Assembly: GCA_023229795.1 (NCBI GenBank)
Contig: JALNYP010000032.1
Coordinates: forward strand, 1-42,352
DNA: 42,352 nucleotides
Direction of reading: 5' to 3'
Origin: Syntrophobacterales bacterium
Lineage (GTDB): Bacteria > Desulfobacterota > Desulfobaccia > Desulfobaccales > 0-14-0-80-60-11
In this document: positions 27,991-37,543 of the stretch, in pieces
How the letters are laid out: each line of letters begins with the position of its first letter
Position numbering within the stretch: position 1 is the first letter of the stretch
Program-made: the position numbers and the translations under genes
The notes under the pieces: model-generated
What the model was told of the DNA's origin: nothing
What the model saw: the letters and a program-made list of their open reading frames with translations, nothing else
Database searches by the model: none

Positions 27991-28601
27991 GTCCGGAGAA
28001 AGGCACTGTTTTCATCGTTGATGACGACCCCTCCATTTGCGCCGCCCTGGCCAGATTGTTCAAGTCGGTGGGATTGCCCGCCCGGAGCTTCGCCGGGCCC
28101 CGGGATTTTCTGGACCAGGCGCCCCAACTGGGACCGGGTTGCCTGGTTCTGGATATGCGCCTGCCGGGTTTAAGCGGCCTTGACCTCCAGGGAGAACTGG
28201 CCCGGGCCGGGATCGGGCTGCCCATCATCTTCCTCACGGCCCATGGTTCCGTACCCCTAAGTGTCCAGGCCATGAAGGCCGGGGCGGTGGATTTCCTGGA
28301 GAAGCCGGTGGAGGACCAGACCCTCCTGGATGCGGTTTCCCAGGCCCTGGAAAGGGACCGGCAGGCTCGCCTGATTCAGGCCCGGAGACAGGCCCTCCAG
28401 GAGCTTTTCGCCACCCTTACCCCTAGAGAACGCCAGGTTTTCCAAATGGTGGCCACGGGCAGGCTCAATAAGGAGATCGCCTTTGAGCTGGGCACAGCGG
28501 TAAAAACCGTCAAGGTGCACCGGGGCAACCTCATGCGCAAGCTCAACTGCCGGTCCCTGGCCGAACTGGTGCGCCTGGCCCAGGAACTGAAGACCAACTG
28601 A
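27987..28601 (+). CDS. FixJ-family response regulator
   Basis: 204 residues. Receiver domain (about 5-120) with acidic pocket VDDDP, phospho-acceptor Asp56 in VLDMRLPG, Thr in FLTAHGS and Lys in LEKPV; then a LuxR-type helix-turn-helix (about 140-200: LTPRERQVFQMVATGRLNKE, TVKVHRGNLMRKL). The ATG overlaps the kinase stop (ATGA), indicating translational coupling and partnership with that kinase. FixJ-type regulators activate transcription when phosphorylated. The targets may include the neighbouring autotransporters, which is inference from position. Confidence 0.93.
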   Translation: MSPEKGTVFIVDDDPSICAALARLFKSVGLPARSFAGPRDFLDQAPQLGPGCLVLDMRLPGLSGLDLQGELARAGIGLPIIFLTAHGSVPLSVQAMKAGAVDFLEKPVEDQTLLDAVSQALERDRQARLIQARRQALQELFATLTPRERQVFQMVATGRLNKEIAFELGTAVKTVKVHRGNLMRKLNCRSLAELVRLAQELKTN

Positions 28602-28704
28602 CCCTCCTTAAGATACCGTTTTCGATTCCCGGTTCGAAGATTAGGGCTTCCCTAGGACTAAGGTCCAATTGACAGGGCCTATTTTCTTATCATACCATCG
28701 CAAC

Positions 28705-29127
28705 GTGGACCCGGCTGAAATCACCATCTTCGTCGTCGATGACGACCCGGCGATCTGCGCCGCCCTGGCCAGACTGTTCAAGTCGGTGGGGCTGGCGTCC
28801 CGGAGCTTCGGCTCCGCCCGGGAATTTCTGGCCCAGGCGCCGAACCTGGGCCCGGGCTGCCTGCTTCTGGATATGCGCCTGCCGGGGTTAAGCGGCCTGG
28901 AGCTCCAGGCAGAACTGGCCCGGGCCGGGATCGGGCTGCCCGTTATCTTCCTCACGGCCCACGGCTCCGGGTCTCTGAGGGCAAAGGCCCTGCGGGCCGG
29001 GGCCTTGGGTTTCCTGGAGAAGCCGGTGCAGGACCAGACCTTGCTGGAGGCGGTTTACCAGGGCCTGGCCAGGGCTCGGCAGGCCCCCGCGGCCCCCGGC
29101 TTGGGGCCCCCGAACTGGGCGGGATAG
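28705..29127 (+). CDS. Single-domain response regulator, duplicate of the upstream receiver
   Basis: 140 residues from a GTG; a TTG at 28669 would add 12. The GTG is preferred because Asp56 (LLLDMRLPG) then falls at exactly the same residue as in the upstream regulator. It has the full receiver pocket (VVDDDPAIC, FLTAHGS, LEKPV) but no output domain, ending in a Pro/Ala-rich tail. DNA and protein are strikingly similar to the upstream receiver, showing tandem duplication followed by loss of the LuxR domain. It may act as a phosphate sink or a connector for the same kinase. AT2 begins about 100 bases downstream. Confidence 0.85.
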   Translation: MDPAEITIFVVDDDPAICAALARLFKSVGLASRSFGSAREFLAQAPNLGPGCLLLDMRLPGLSGLELQAELARAGIGLPVIFLTAHGSGSLRAKALRAGALGFLEKPVQDQTLLEAVYQGLARARQAPAAPGLGPPNWAG

Positions 29128-29228
29128 AAGTAAATTTTTATTTGGTCATGGTTGCCTGGATTCATGGATGAACTCGGCCTGCAAATGGTGATTAATTCAT
29201 ATTGAGTGGATATCCGGAGACTGCGGTT

Positions 29229-32200
29229 GTGTCAAAAAAAGACCTGAGGCCAAGAAAATCTATCGCCACCTTTCCTGACTGGCCGTTAGTCTGGATCTTC
29301 ATTCTGGCAACTCTGACCGGAGTCGTCCCTGGGCCGGCCGGGTCCTGTCTGGCCGCAACCACTGACCCGGTCATTAGCGGGGGCACCGCCACCTACACCG
29401 GGAACCCGCCGGCCCCTATCGACCCGGCTGGCGAAGGCTACCCCAATATTTACAATATCGTCGTCAACAGCCTGACCTCGAACGTCGGCTCATCGAGCAC
29501 CGACAAATCCATAATCCTGACGAATACCGGCGCCGACGGGTCCGGCGCTAATTCCCAGGCCCTGTCGCTAACCTATACTGGCGGGACTTACTCTCTCCTT
29601 GGCCAAAATTACGGGGCTTATGTCAACACGACCGGCGGTACCGGCAAGTCTGACGGGGGCACTGGGGGAGCCGGCGGGACGGTAAACAGCAGCGGGGTGG
29701 TAACTGGGGTCACTATCGGCACCAGCGGGGCTATTCAGGTTTCGGGCATTGGCATCGGCGGCTTCAGCTACGGGGGGGCCGGGGGAGTTGGCAAAAAAGA
29801 ATCTTCCGGGCATGTCACCGGTGGAACTGGCGGCGCGGGAGGCGCCGGAGGCATTGTCCAGATAACCAATAATGGTCCCATCACCACCACTGGCACGAGC
29901 AACTCCTACGGCATTTACGGCCAATCCGTCGGTGGCGGGGGCGGCACGGGCGGCGAAGCGTCCGCAAACGAATGGTGCACTGGCGGCACCGGCGGACAAG
30001 GTGGCGCGGCGGGCAGCGTTAATATCACCACCAACGGCGTCATTACCACCGGGGACTCCTACGGCATTTACGGCCAATCCCTCGGGGGCGAGGGCGGCAC
30101 GGGCGGCGAGGCCGACGCGCACGGCACCCAAGGCTGGGGCGGCACGGGCGGAGCCGGGGGGGCGGGCGGTAGCGTCACGGTCACCAACAACGCCGCCATT
30201 AATACCGGTGTGTATTTAGGCGCCTATGGCATCAACGCCATGTCTAACGGGGGCAGCGGCGGGCAGGGTGGCGAGGGCCAAAATGGACCCCAAAGCAATG
30301 GCGGTGATGGGGGTAACGGAGGAAAAGCCGGAGCGGTGACGGTAAACTGCAACGCCACCATCGACACTGCCGGGCTGGCCTTAGCGGTCAATGCCGCCAG
30401 TACCGGCGGTAGCGGCGGCAGCGGCGGCAGTAACAATGGCAAGGAAGGGACATCGGACAACGGCATTGGCGGCATCGGCGGCGGCAGCAGCCTGGTCAGC
30501 GTCAAGGTCGCCCCGGGAATCACCCTCACCGGCGGGATTTCGGCGGCAAGTATTGCCGGCGCGGGTGGGACAGGCTCTGAAGGTTCGGACGATGGCGGCG
30601 GCGGGGGCAACGGGGGCGTCAGCGGTGGCATGCAGGTCAATTGCCAGGGGGATATCGATCTCTCTACCAATATCTGCAATATAAACGGTATCTGGGCCCA
30701 GAGTATCTCCGGCGCCGGCGGCACTGGGGGCAAAGCCACCGGCAGTGGAGAATCATACGGCGGCGACGGGGGCAATGGGGGCGCCGGAGCTTCGGCTACC
30801 GTTACCTGCAGCGGCAGCATCACCATTAGCGGTGGTTATGTTCATGGCATTTTGGCGCAAAGTTGGGGAGGCGCCGGGGGCGCCGGCGGCAACGCCGGCC
30901 ATAATCCCGGCAGTGCGGGCGGTAGCGGCGCCGGCGGCGCCGTGGAAGTCGACGTAAGCGGCAGCATCGCAACCAGCGGGACCTATTCTTACGGCATCAT
31001 GGCCCAGAGCCTGGGGGGCGCCGGCGGCAGCAGCGGCGAAGGCACCAAGGTAATTACCTATGCCGCCAATGCCACTAACGGCGCGGACGGGGGCGAGGTC
31101 ACCATCAACACGGGCAGTTTTGCCGGTGGCGCAAATTCCTCGATTACCACTCAAGGTGTTGGTTCGACCGCCATCTGCGCCCAAAGCGTGGGGGGCGGCG
31201 GCGGCACCGGCGATTCCGCCTCGGGCGTCATCTTTTCCGTGGGCGGTGCCGCCGGCAGTGGCGGCAATGGCTACACCACGATCAATAATGTGAACACGCA
31301 GGTCACGGTCAATAACGGCTCCCAAATCATCACACAGGGTTTTGGCGCCCACGGCATCCAGGCGCAGAGCGTCGGGGGCGGCGGCGGCAACGGCGGCGGC
31401 ACCGTCACGGCAGGGGTCGGCCTCAGCTTCGCTATCGGCGGCAGCGGCGGCGACGGCGGCGACGGCGGCCAGGTCAACGTAATTACTACCGGCAGCAGTA
31501 TCTCCACTGCCGGCGCTTTCGCCCACGGCATCCTCGCCGAGAGCATCGGCGGCGGCGGCGGCAACGGCGGCTACGCCATCAGCGCCGGCGCCGGCTTGCA
31601 GATGTCCACGGGCGGCAGCGGCGGCAGCGGTGGCGACGGCGGGGAAGTAGACGTCGGCATGACCCCTACCGGCGTTATTACCTATTGCACCACCCCCATC
31701 AGCACCACCGGATTTGATGCCAAGGGCATTTTGGCCCAGAGCATTGGGGGGGGCGGCGGCGCCGGCGGCTACAGCATCGCCACGGGACTATTGAGCGCGC
31801 CGATAGCCTTCGGCGGCGCCGGGGAAACCGGCGGCGCCGGCGGGAAAGTCTATGTCTATAATGCCGGGGCCATCACCACCAGCAAAGACCTCTCCCAGGG
31901 GATTTTCGCCGAAAGCGTGGGGGGCGGCGGCGGCAACGGCGGCTACAGCTTCGCCGGCAATGTCACGCCTTTGCTTTCCACCAGTTTTTCTTTTGGAGGC
32001 AGTGCTGCCCAGGGGGGCGCGGGTGGGGCGGTGACGGTCTATAATACCGGCACCCTTCAAACCGGTTCAACCTCCACCCAGAATGGCGTCACAGAAACTC
32101 TGGGAGTCGATGCCCACGGCATCCTGGCTCAGAGCATTGGTGGCGGTGGCGGCCACGGCGGCTGGGCCGGGTCGGGCGCCGCCAGCTTCAGCCTGCCCGA

Positions 32201-35200
32201 TGTCCCGGTTTCCGTCAGCCTGGCGTTGAGCATGGGCGGTACGGGCGGTACGGGCGGCGACGGCGGCAACGTCACGGTCTATAATCTCGCCCCCACAGAG
32301 GGCAGCAGCTTTATCAGCACCTTGGGCGACCACGCTTACGGCATCCTGGCCCAGAGCCTCGGCGGCGGTGGCGGCGCCGGGGGCGGCAGCGTGGCGGCGT
32401 CCCTGAGTTTTAGCGGACCCGGTTCATTCAGTATGAACTGCCCGATTGCCATCGGCGGCAGCGGCGGTCCGGGGGGCGCGGCTGGAACGGTGGAGGTCAC
32501 CAATGAGAACGCCATCCAGACCAGCCGTTACGACTCCCTGGGCATCATGGCCCAAAGCATCAGCGGCGGCGGCGGGGACGGCGGCGTGAGCGCCACGTTT
32601 GCACTCTCGGGCGCCCCCGCCAACTCAGTAAACCTCAATCCCAAGATTACCATCGGCGGTGATGGCGGCGACGGCAGTGCCGGCAACACGGTTACCGTGA
32701 CCAATACCGGCGCCATCACCACCACCGGCGGGGCAGCCATCGGGATCGAGGCCCAGAGTGTCGGCGGCATCGGCGGCAACGGCAACTGGGGTTTTGCCGG
32801 CAGTATGTTATTGGGAAAAAGTTCCGGGTTCAACCCCACTGTGACGGTGGGCGGGACCGGAGGCAAAGGCGGCGACGGCAATACGGTCACGGTGACTAAT
32901 GGGCAGGAGGGCTATGCTGACCTCGGCGCCATCTCCACCGGCGGCCCTATGGCCCATGGCATCCTGGCGCAGAGCCTCGGGGGCGGCGGCGGCAACGGCG
33001 GGGCGGCGGCCACTCTTAGCCTGGGCAAAGTTGCCCTCCTTGATAATTCCTCCATCAACCTTTCTCCGACCGTGACGGTGGGCGGCTCGGGCAACGCGGC
33101 CGGCCATGGCGGCGAGGTTGACGTTTACAATTATGCCAATATCACCACCAACGGATTCACCGGGTCATGCGGCATTTTCGCGCAGAGCGTCGGCGGCGGG
33201 GGCGGCACCGGCGGCGCCAGTCACACCATAAATGCCAGCACCGCGGCCACCACAGGCGATCTAACCAGTTTTAAAATGCCATCAAGCAATATCACGGCCA
33301 GCGTCGCCGTCGGCGGCAAGGGCGGCGACGGCAGCTACGGCGGCGAGGTAAACGTCACCAATACCGGGCAGATCGTTACTCAGGGATTCGAGTCCTACGG
33401 CATCCTGGCCCAGAGCATCGGGGGCAGCGGCGGCGTCGGGGGGGCTGCCTACGATTTCAGCATCATTCTGGGGCTTTCCCAGGCCGGAAATAAAAATAAT
33501 AACGCCTCGGGGCTTAATATCAATGAATCCGTCAGCGTGGGCGGCGACGGCGGCACCGGCAGCTACGGCGGCGCGGTCACCGTCAACAATAGCGGCGCCA
33601 TCTACACCCTGGGTTCCAGCGCTTACGGCATCCTGGCCCAGAGTATCGGCGGCAGCGGCGGCGTCGGCGGGTCCTCTACGACCGGCCTGGCCGTGCCTTC
33701 CAGCGATTATAATTCCTGGGCCAGTTGGCTAATTCCCAGCATTAGCCAGCTTACTTTCGAAGTGGGCGGCAACGGCGGCAGCTCCAGCAACGGCGGGCAG
33801 GTCACTGTCAACAATGGCGGCGCCATCACCACTTTAGGGAACGGCGCCTTTGGCATTTATGCTCAAAGTATCGGGGGCGGAGGCGGGGTGGCCCACTATG
33901 ACCAGAGCCAGATGTTCACCGACTCGAACAGCAATGGCGGTCAAGTCAGCCCCGCCATTTTGCCGGGTACGATCGAAATCGGCGGTACGGGCGGCGCCGG
34001 CGGCGACGGCGGCACGGTTCAGGTCACCAACGGCGGCGTCATCACGACTTACGGGAATCAGGCCAGCGGCATTTATGCCCAGAGCATCGGGGGCGGCGGC
34101 GGTAATGGCAGTATCATCGGCGGACCATGGAATGGTATTAAATTCCTGCAATATTTTGGCTTTGCCATAGATATGGGCCGGACGGGCGGCAGCGGCGGTA
34201 CCGGCGGCTGGGTCAACGTTACCAACTTTGCCTCGGACATCGTCACCCGGGGAGACAACGCCAACGGCATCTTGGCCCAGAGCATCGGGGGCGCCGGCGG
34301 CAGCGGCTCCCAATCCACCCAAATCATGCAGGGGTTTTTGTGGAATGGCAGCTTCTTGACTGGCGCCAGCGGCAGCGGCGGCCAGGTGAATGTCAGCCAG
34401 ACCGGCAATATCACTACTTACGGCACGGATGCCCACGGCATCGTGGCCCAGAGTATTGCGGCCAAGGACGCGGGCGGTCTGGTGCAAGTCGTGCTCAATG
34501 ATCCCTTCGTACTCAGCAATCCCAAATATAACGCCTCGCCGGGCAACATTATTACCACCGGACTCGGCTCCTGCGGCATCGTGGCCCAAAGCCTGGGCGC
34601 CAGCGGCAACGGTAATATCGAGATCACCATCAATCAGCCGAGCGCCAACACCGGCCTGGTGCAGGGGGGCTACAGCGGCACGGTAACCTACTCCGACGGC
34701 ACCACCGGCACATACAAGGCCTACGGCGTCCTGGTCATGGACGGGAACCAGAACACCTTGACCAACTATGGTTCCATCAGCACCCTGGACGGGGCAACCG
34801 GCACCGCCATCATGCAGCAAGCCTCTTACGGCGCTCCTTATCGCGGTAACCTGACGGTCAACAATTACGGGACCATCATCGGTTCGGTGAACCAGGGCGA
34901 CCAGGCCGCCTCGGCCATGAACCAGGGCCTGAGCTTGCCGTCGGGCCAGAGCACCATAACCGTCAATAATTATTCCGGTGCCACCTTCAATCCCGGCGCC
35001 ACCCTCAATCTTAATGGCGGCACCCTGACCAACCAGGGCACCTTTTCCCTGGGTGCGGGGCAGTCGACCCTCAACGGCAATTTCACCCAAACTGCCGCCG
35101 GCACCTTTCAGGCCACCGTCAACGGGGATGGCAGCGGCGGACAGCTGAAGGTTTCAGGGATAACTACTTTAGCCGGCAAATTGCAATTGCTGGCAGGGAC

Positions 35201-36545
35201 AGGGGTCTTTAAAAATGGGACTTGCACCTCTATCTTGACGGGAACCACCGTGGGTAGTTTTGATAGCATAATCTTACCGTCCAGCCTGCTGGTGAACTTT
35301 ACCGTGAAGTACGGCAGCATCGATATAATAAGCAATGTCAAAAGTTTTACCACGGTTTCCACCAATCAGTTGGAGGGGAGGCTGGCCGCTCACCTGGATG
35401 AATTGCTGACGGGTTACAGCGACCAGTTCGGTTATGTGCTAGAGGCCATTCAGTGGCTGAGTTCCGAGGCTCAATTCCGCAATGCCTTCAGGAGCTTGAG
35501 TCCTGAGGTTTACGGCGCCGCCACTGATACCACTTTAGAAAACAGCCGCTACTATAACCGCACTATTCAACAACGCCTGGAAGGATTGCGCTCGGGCCGG
35601 AATACCGAGGCGGCATCGGCGCAGCCTTGGAGCCGACAGCCTTTGCTATTGGCTTTTAATGGATATAATTCAGACTTAGGAAAGCTGGTGGGACAGGAAC
35701 CATCTGCCGCAGCGGTTCGCCGTTTGGGAATCTGGCTAAGCGGACTGGGCCAATGGGGCGGCCGGAGCGAGACGGACGGCTTCAGCGGCTATAATTATAA
35801 CTTAACCGGCACCACCTTGGGGATCGACTACGCCTGCACCGATAATTTGATCCTAGGCGCCAATTTCGGTTACGGTTACAGCCGTCTGAACCTGGACAAT
35901 GGTTTTGCCTCAGGCACCATCAACAACCTTTACGGTTCCCTGTACGGTACCTACTTTACCGAGCGAGCTTATGTTGAAGGGATCTTCTCCTACGGCAATC
36001 ATCAATATCATAATAGTCGGCTGATCAATATCGGCTCTCTACAATCCCTGGCCCAAAGCGACCATAACGGCGGTTCTTTTTCCATGGTGACGGAAGGAGG
36101 TTACAAGTTTAAGCTGAGAGATTGGCAATTGCAGCCTTTTGCCGCTATTCGCTACGCTAATCTCAGTGAAGGCAGCATTCAGGAAAGCGGGGGGACGCCC
36201 AATATCAGGGTGAAGGGCCGGCAAATCAATTCCTTAATTTCGGAAGCGGGATTGCGGGTGGAGCGGACTATCCAAACTTCTAAAGGTACTTTGGTGCCCC
36301 TGGTCAAGGTGGGATGGCAGCATGATTACGGGGTGGAGAAAAATACTCTGCCGATCAATTTTGACAATCTGCCGGTGGGCCTGACGATTAATACTCCCCG
36401 GGGAGCGCAGGACAGCGCCGTGGTCCGGGCCGGCTTTAACTTCACCTCGAAAGGCGGCATCAGCACCTCCATCCAATATGCGGCAGAATTGAGCGATAAA
36501 CAGCAGAACCAGGGGGTGATGGGGCAAATCCGCATCCCCTTTTAA
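29229..36545 (+). CDS. Giant glycine-rich type Va autotransporter (AT2)
   Basis: 2438 residues from the GTG at 29229, which has GGAG nine bases upstream; a TTG at 29202 lacks a ribosome site. Signal peptide: basic KKDLRPRK, core WIFILATLTGVVPG, cut near CLAAT. The passenger (about 60-1800) has some 26 units with AQS-[VIL]-GGGGG cores; the first eight are of a different flavour (GGAGG, GGSGG). A glycine-poorer pre-barrel region follows (about 1930-2040), then an autotransporter beta-domain (about 2165-2438) ending in RIPF. The barrel is more distant from AT1's than the orphan barrel at 40133. Likely a surface adhesin. It follows the two-component genes in the same orientation, so it may share their transcript or be their target. 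No riboswitch was seen upstream. Confidence 0.92.
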   Translation: MSKKDLRPRKSIATFPDWPLVWIFILATLTGVVPGPAGSCLAATTDPVISGGTATYTGNPPAPIDPAGEGYPNIYNIVVNSLTSNVGSSSTDKSIILTNTGADGSGANSQALSLTYTGGTYSLLGQNYGAYVNTTGGTGKSDGGTGGAGGTVNSSGVVTGVTIGTSGAIQVSGIGIGGFSYGGAGGVGKKESSGHVTGGTGGAGGAGGIVQITNNGPITTTGTSNSYGIYGQSVGGGGGTGGEASANEWCTGGTGGQGGAAGSVNITTNGVITTGDSYGIYGQSLGGEGGTGGEADAHGTQGWGGTGGAGGAGGSVTVTNNAAINTGVYLGAYGINAMSNGGSGGQGGEGQNGPQSNGGDGGNGGKAGAVTVNCNATIDTAGLALAVNAASTGGSGGSGGSNNGKEGTSDNGIGGIGGGSSLVSVKVAPGITLTGGISAASIAGAGGTGSEGSDDGGGGGNGGVSGGMQVNCQGDIDLSTNICNINGIWAQSISGAGGTGGKATGSGESYGGDGGNGGAGASATVTCSGSITISGGYVHGILAQSWGGAGGAGGNAGHNPGSAGGSGAGGAVEVDVSGSIATSGTYSYGIMAQSLGGAGGSSGEGTKVITYAANATNGADGGEVTINTGSFAGGANSSITTQGVGSTAICAQSVGGGGGTGDSASGVIFSVGGAAGSGGNGYTTINNVNTQVTVNNGSQIITQGFGAHGIQAQSVGGGGGNGGGTVTAGVGLSFAIGGSGGDGGDGGQVNVITTGSSISTAGAFAHGILAESIGGGGGNGGYAISAGAGLQMSTGGSGGSGGDGGEVDVGMTPTGVITYCTTPISTTGFDAKGILAQSIGGGGGAGGYSIATGLLSAPIAFGGAGETGGAGGKVYVYNAGAITTSKDLSQGIFAESVGGGGGNGGYSFAGNVTPLLSTSFSFGGSAAQGGAGGAVTVYNTGTLQTGSTSTQNGVTETLGVDAHGILAQSIGGGGGHGGWAGSGAASFSLPDVPVSVSLALSMGGTGGTGGDGGNVTVYNLAPTEGSSFISTLGDHAYGILAQSLGGGGGAGGGSVAASLSFSGPGSFSMNCPIAIGGSGGPGGAAGTVEVTNENAIQTSRYDSLGIMAQSISGGGGDGGVSATFALSGAPANSVNLNPKITIGGDGGDGSAGNTVTVTNTGAITTTGGAAIGIEAQSVGGIGGNGNWGFAGSMLLGKSSGFNPTVTVGGTGGKGGDGNTVTVTNGQEGYADLGAISTGGPMAHGILAQSLGGGGGNGGAAATLSLGKVALLDNSSINLSPTVTVGGSGNAAGHGGEVDVYNYANITTNGFTGSCGIFAQSVGGGGGTGGASHTINASTAATTGDLTSFKMPSSNITASVAVGGKGGDGSYGGEVNVTNTGQIVTQGFESYGILAQSIGGSGGVGGAAYDFSIILGLSQAGNKNNNASGLNINESVSVGGDGGTGSYGGAVTVNNSGAIYTLGSSAYGILAQSIGGSGGVGGSSTTGLAVPSSDYNSWASWLIPSISQLTFEVGGNGGSSSNGGQVTVNNGGAITTLGNGAFGIYAQSIGGGGGVAHYDQSQMFTDSNSNGGQVSPAILPGTIEIGGTGGAGGDGGTVQVTNGGVITTYGNQASGIYAQSIGGGGGNGSIIGGPWNGIKFLQYFGFAIDMGRTGGSGGTGGWVNVTNFASDIVTRGDNANGILAQSIGGAGGSGSQSTQIMQGFLWNGSFLTGASGSGGQVNVSQTGNITTYGTDAHGIVAQSIAAKDAGGLVQVVLNDPFVLSNPKYNASPGNIITTGLGSCGIVAQSLGASGNGNIEITINQPSANTGLVQGGYSGTVTYSDGTTGTYKAYGVLVMDGNQNTLTNYGSISTLDGATGTAIMQQASYGAPYRGNLTVNNYGTIIGSVNQGDQAASAMNQGLSLPSGQSTITVNNYSGATFNPGATLNLNGGTLTNQGTFSLGAGQSTLNGNFTQTAAGTFQATVNGDGSGGQLKVSGITTLAGKLQLLAGTGVFKNGTCTSILTGTTVGSFDSIILPSSLLVNFTVKYGSIDIISNVKSFTTVSTNQLEGRLAAHLDELLTGYSDQFGYVLEAIQWLSSEAQFRNAFRSLSPEVYGAATDTTLENSRYYNRTIQQRLEGLRSGRNTEAASAQPWSRQPLLLAFNGYNSDLGKLVGQEPSAAAVRRLGIWLSGLGQWGGRSETDGFSGYNYNLTGTTLGIDYACTDNLILGANFGYGYSRLNLDNGFASGTINNLYGSLYGTYFTERAYVEGIFSYGNHQYHNSRLINIGSLQSLAQSDHNGGSFSMVTEGGYKFKLRDWQLQPFAAIRYANLSEGSIQESGGTPNIRVKGRQINSLISEAGLRVERTIQTSKGTLVPLVKVGWQHDYGVEKNTLPINFDNLPVGLTINTPRGAQDSAVVRAGFNFTSKGGISTSIQYAAELSDKQQNQGVMGQIRIPF
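29905..34615 (+). repeat. Tandem coding repeats of the AT2 passenger
   Basis: About 26 diverged units with mean spacing about 190 bases, each coding a core such as GILAQSIGGGGG. The last two units lose the glycine run (QSIAAKD, QSLGASGN) before the passenger changes character. Same repeat family as AT1. Confidence 0.85.
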
Positions 36546-36619
36546 GCGATAGGAAAACACGGGAACTTACTGTATGTTCGCCCCGACCTTTTAATTAATT
36601 ATTTATGAAATGAGGGCTC

Positions 36620-37375
36620 ATGAAGGACCTTCCGGTAACTATTCTGTTAATCGTGTTAACTCTGGGACTCTGGTGTGCGGCGCCGGGATGCGGCCAATCC
36701 GCAGAATCAACCAAGACCGGGGAGGAAGCACCCCTACCTCCTGAGGCCATGAAGCATTTTGAAAAAGGGCTCCAAGACTTACGGCAAAACAAAATCTCCG
36801 ATGCCCTGGGAGAACTTCAGCAAGTCACCCAATTGGCCCCGAATGCACCCGCAGGTCATCTCTGGCTGGGAAAGGCTTATCTTTCAGAAAAGAAATTTCC
36901 CGAGGCGGAAACCGAATTAAAAAAAGTCCTGGCCTTGGCCCCCAAGAATTATGCGGCCCTGGTCTTGTTGGGCCGGCTGTGCTCTTATGATCCTAAACGG
37001 GTTAACCAGGCCGAGGACTATCTGAAGCAAGCCTTGAAGCTTGCCCCCGAGAGTATCGAGGCCCATTTTGACCTGGGCCGGGTTTATGCCCTCAGGGGTG
37101 AGCGCCAGAAAGCCATCGAAGCCTTTAACTTCATTTTCTTCAAAGAAAGAGATTTTCATATTTACCACTTTGAAGTGGGCCGCATTCTGGAGGGGTGGGG
37201 AGATAAGGGCGAAGCTGCGCGGCAATACCGCCAGGCCCTCCTCTTCAGCCCCAACTTTGCCAAGGCCAAAGAGGCGGTGCAACGATTGGCGGAGGCCCAA
37301 CCTGAACCCGCCTCTAATGCTCCTGAGGAATCTAAGAAACTCAAGAAGGGCAAAATTAAGCAGGGTAAGCCGTAA
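36620..37375 (+). CDS. TPR lipoprotein downstream of AT2
   Basis: 251 residues. Signal peptide with lipobox APGC (MKDLPVTILLIVLTLGLWC precedes it), TPRs from about residue 40 to 225 (LWLGKAYLSEKKFPEAETEL, HFDLGRVYALRGERQKAIEA, FFKERDFHIYHFEVGRILEG), and a Lys-rich tail. GAGGG precedes the ATG. It starts 74 bases after the AT2 stop and is co-directional. It is colinear over its whole length with the lipoprotein beside AT1, so each giant autotransporter has one partner of this family. A role in autotransporter biogenesis or anchoring is inferred from that pairing only. Confidence 0.87.
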   Translation: MKDLPVTILLIVLTLGLWCAAPGCGQSAESTKTGEEAPLPPEAMKHFEKGLQDLRQNKISDALGELQQVTQLAPNAPAGHLWLGKAYLSEKKFPEAETELKKVLALAPKNYAALVLLGRLCSYDPKRVNQAEDYLKQALKLAPESIEAHFDLGRVYALRGERQKAIEAFNFIFFKERDFHIYHFEVGRILEGWGDKGEAARQYRQALLFSPNFAKAKEAVQRLAEAQPEPASNAPEESKKLKKGKIKQGKP

Positions 37376-37543
37376 GCGGGGAGCGTCCCGTTCATTAGCC
37401 CCACACTCGCTGAGCTATGGTTAGGTTGTCACGAAGAAGTTTACCTGTCTTGGATCAATTATAATCTGGTTCAGAAATTATATTTTTCGAACAGAAAAAT
37501 GAGGGGCAGGTATCCGGCGATCAGCATCTTCAGAGGAGGATTT

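Noticed and set aside
15206..36545. Trimeric (YadA-like) autotransporters or two-partner-secretion exoproteins
   Set aside because: Both proteins end in about 275-residue monomeric barrel domains, which is classical type Va. There is no short trimeric anchor, TPS domain or TpsB partner.
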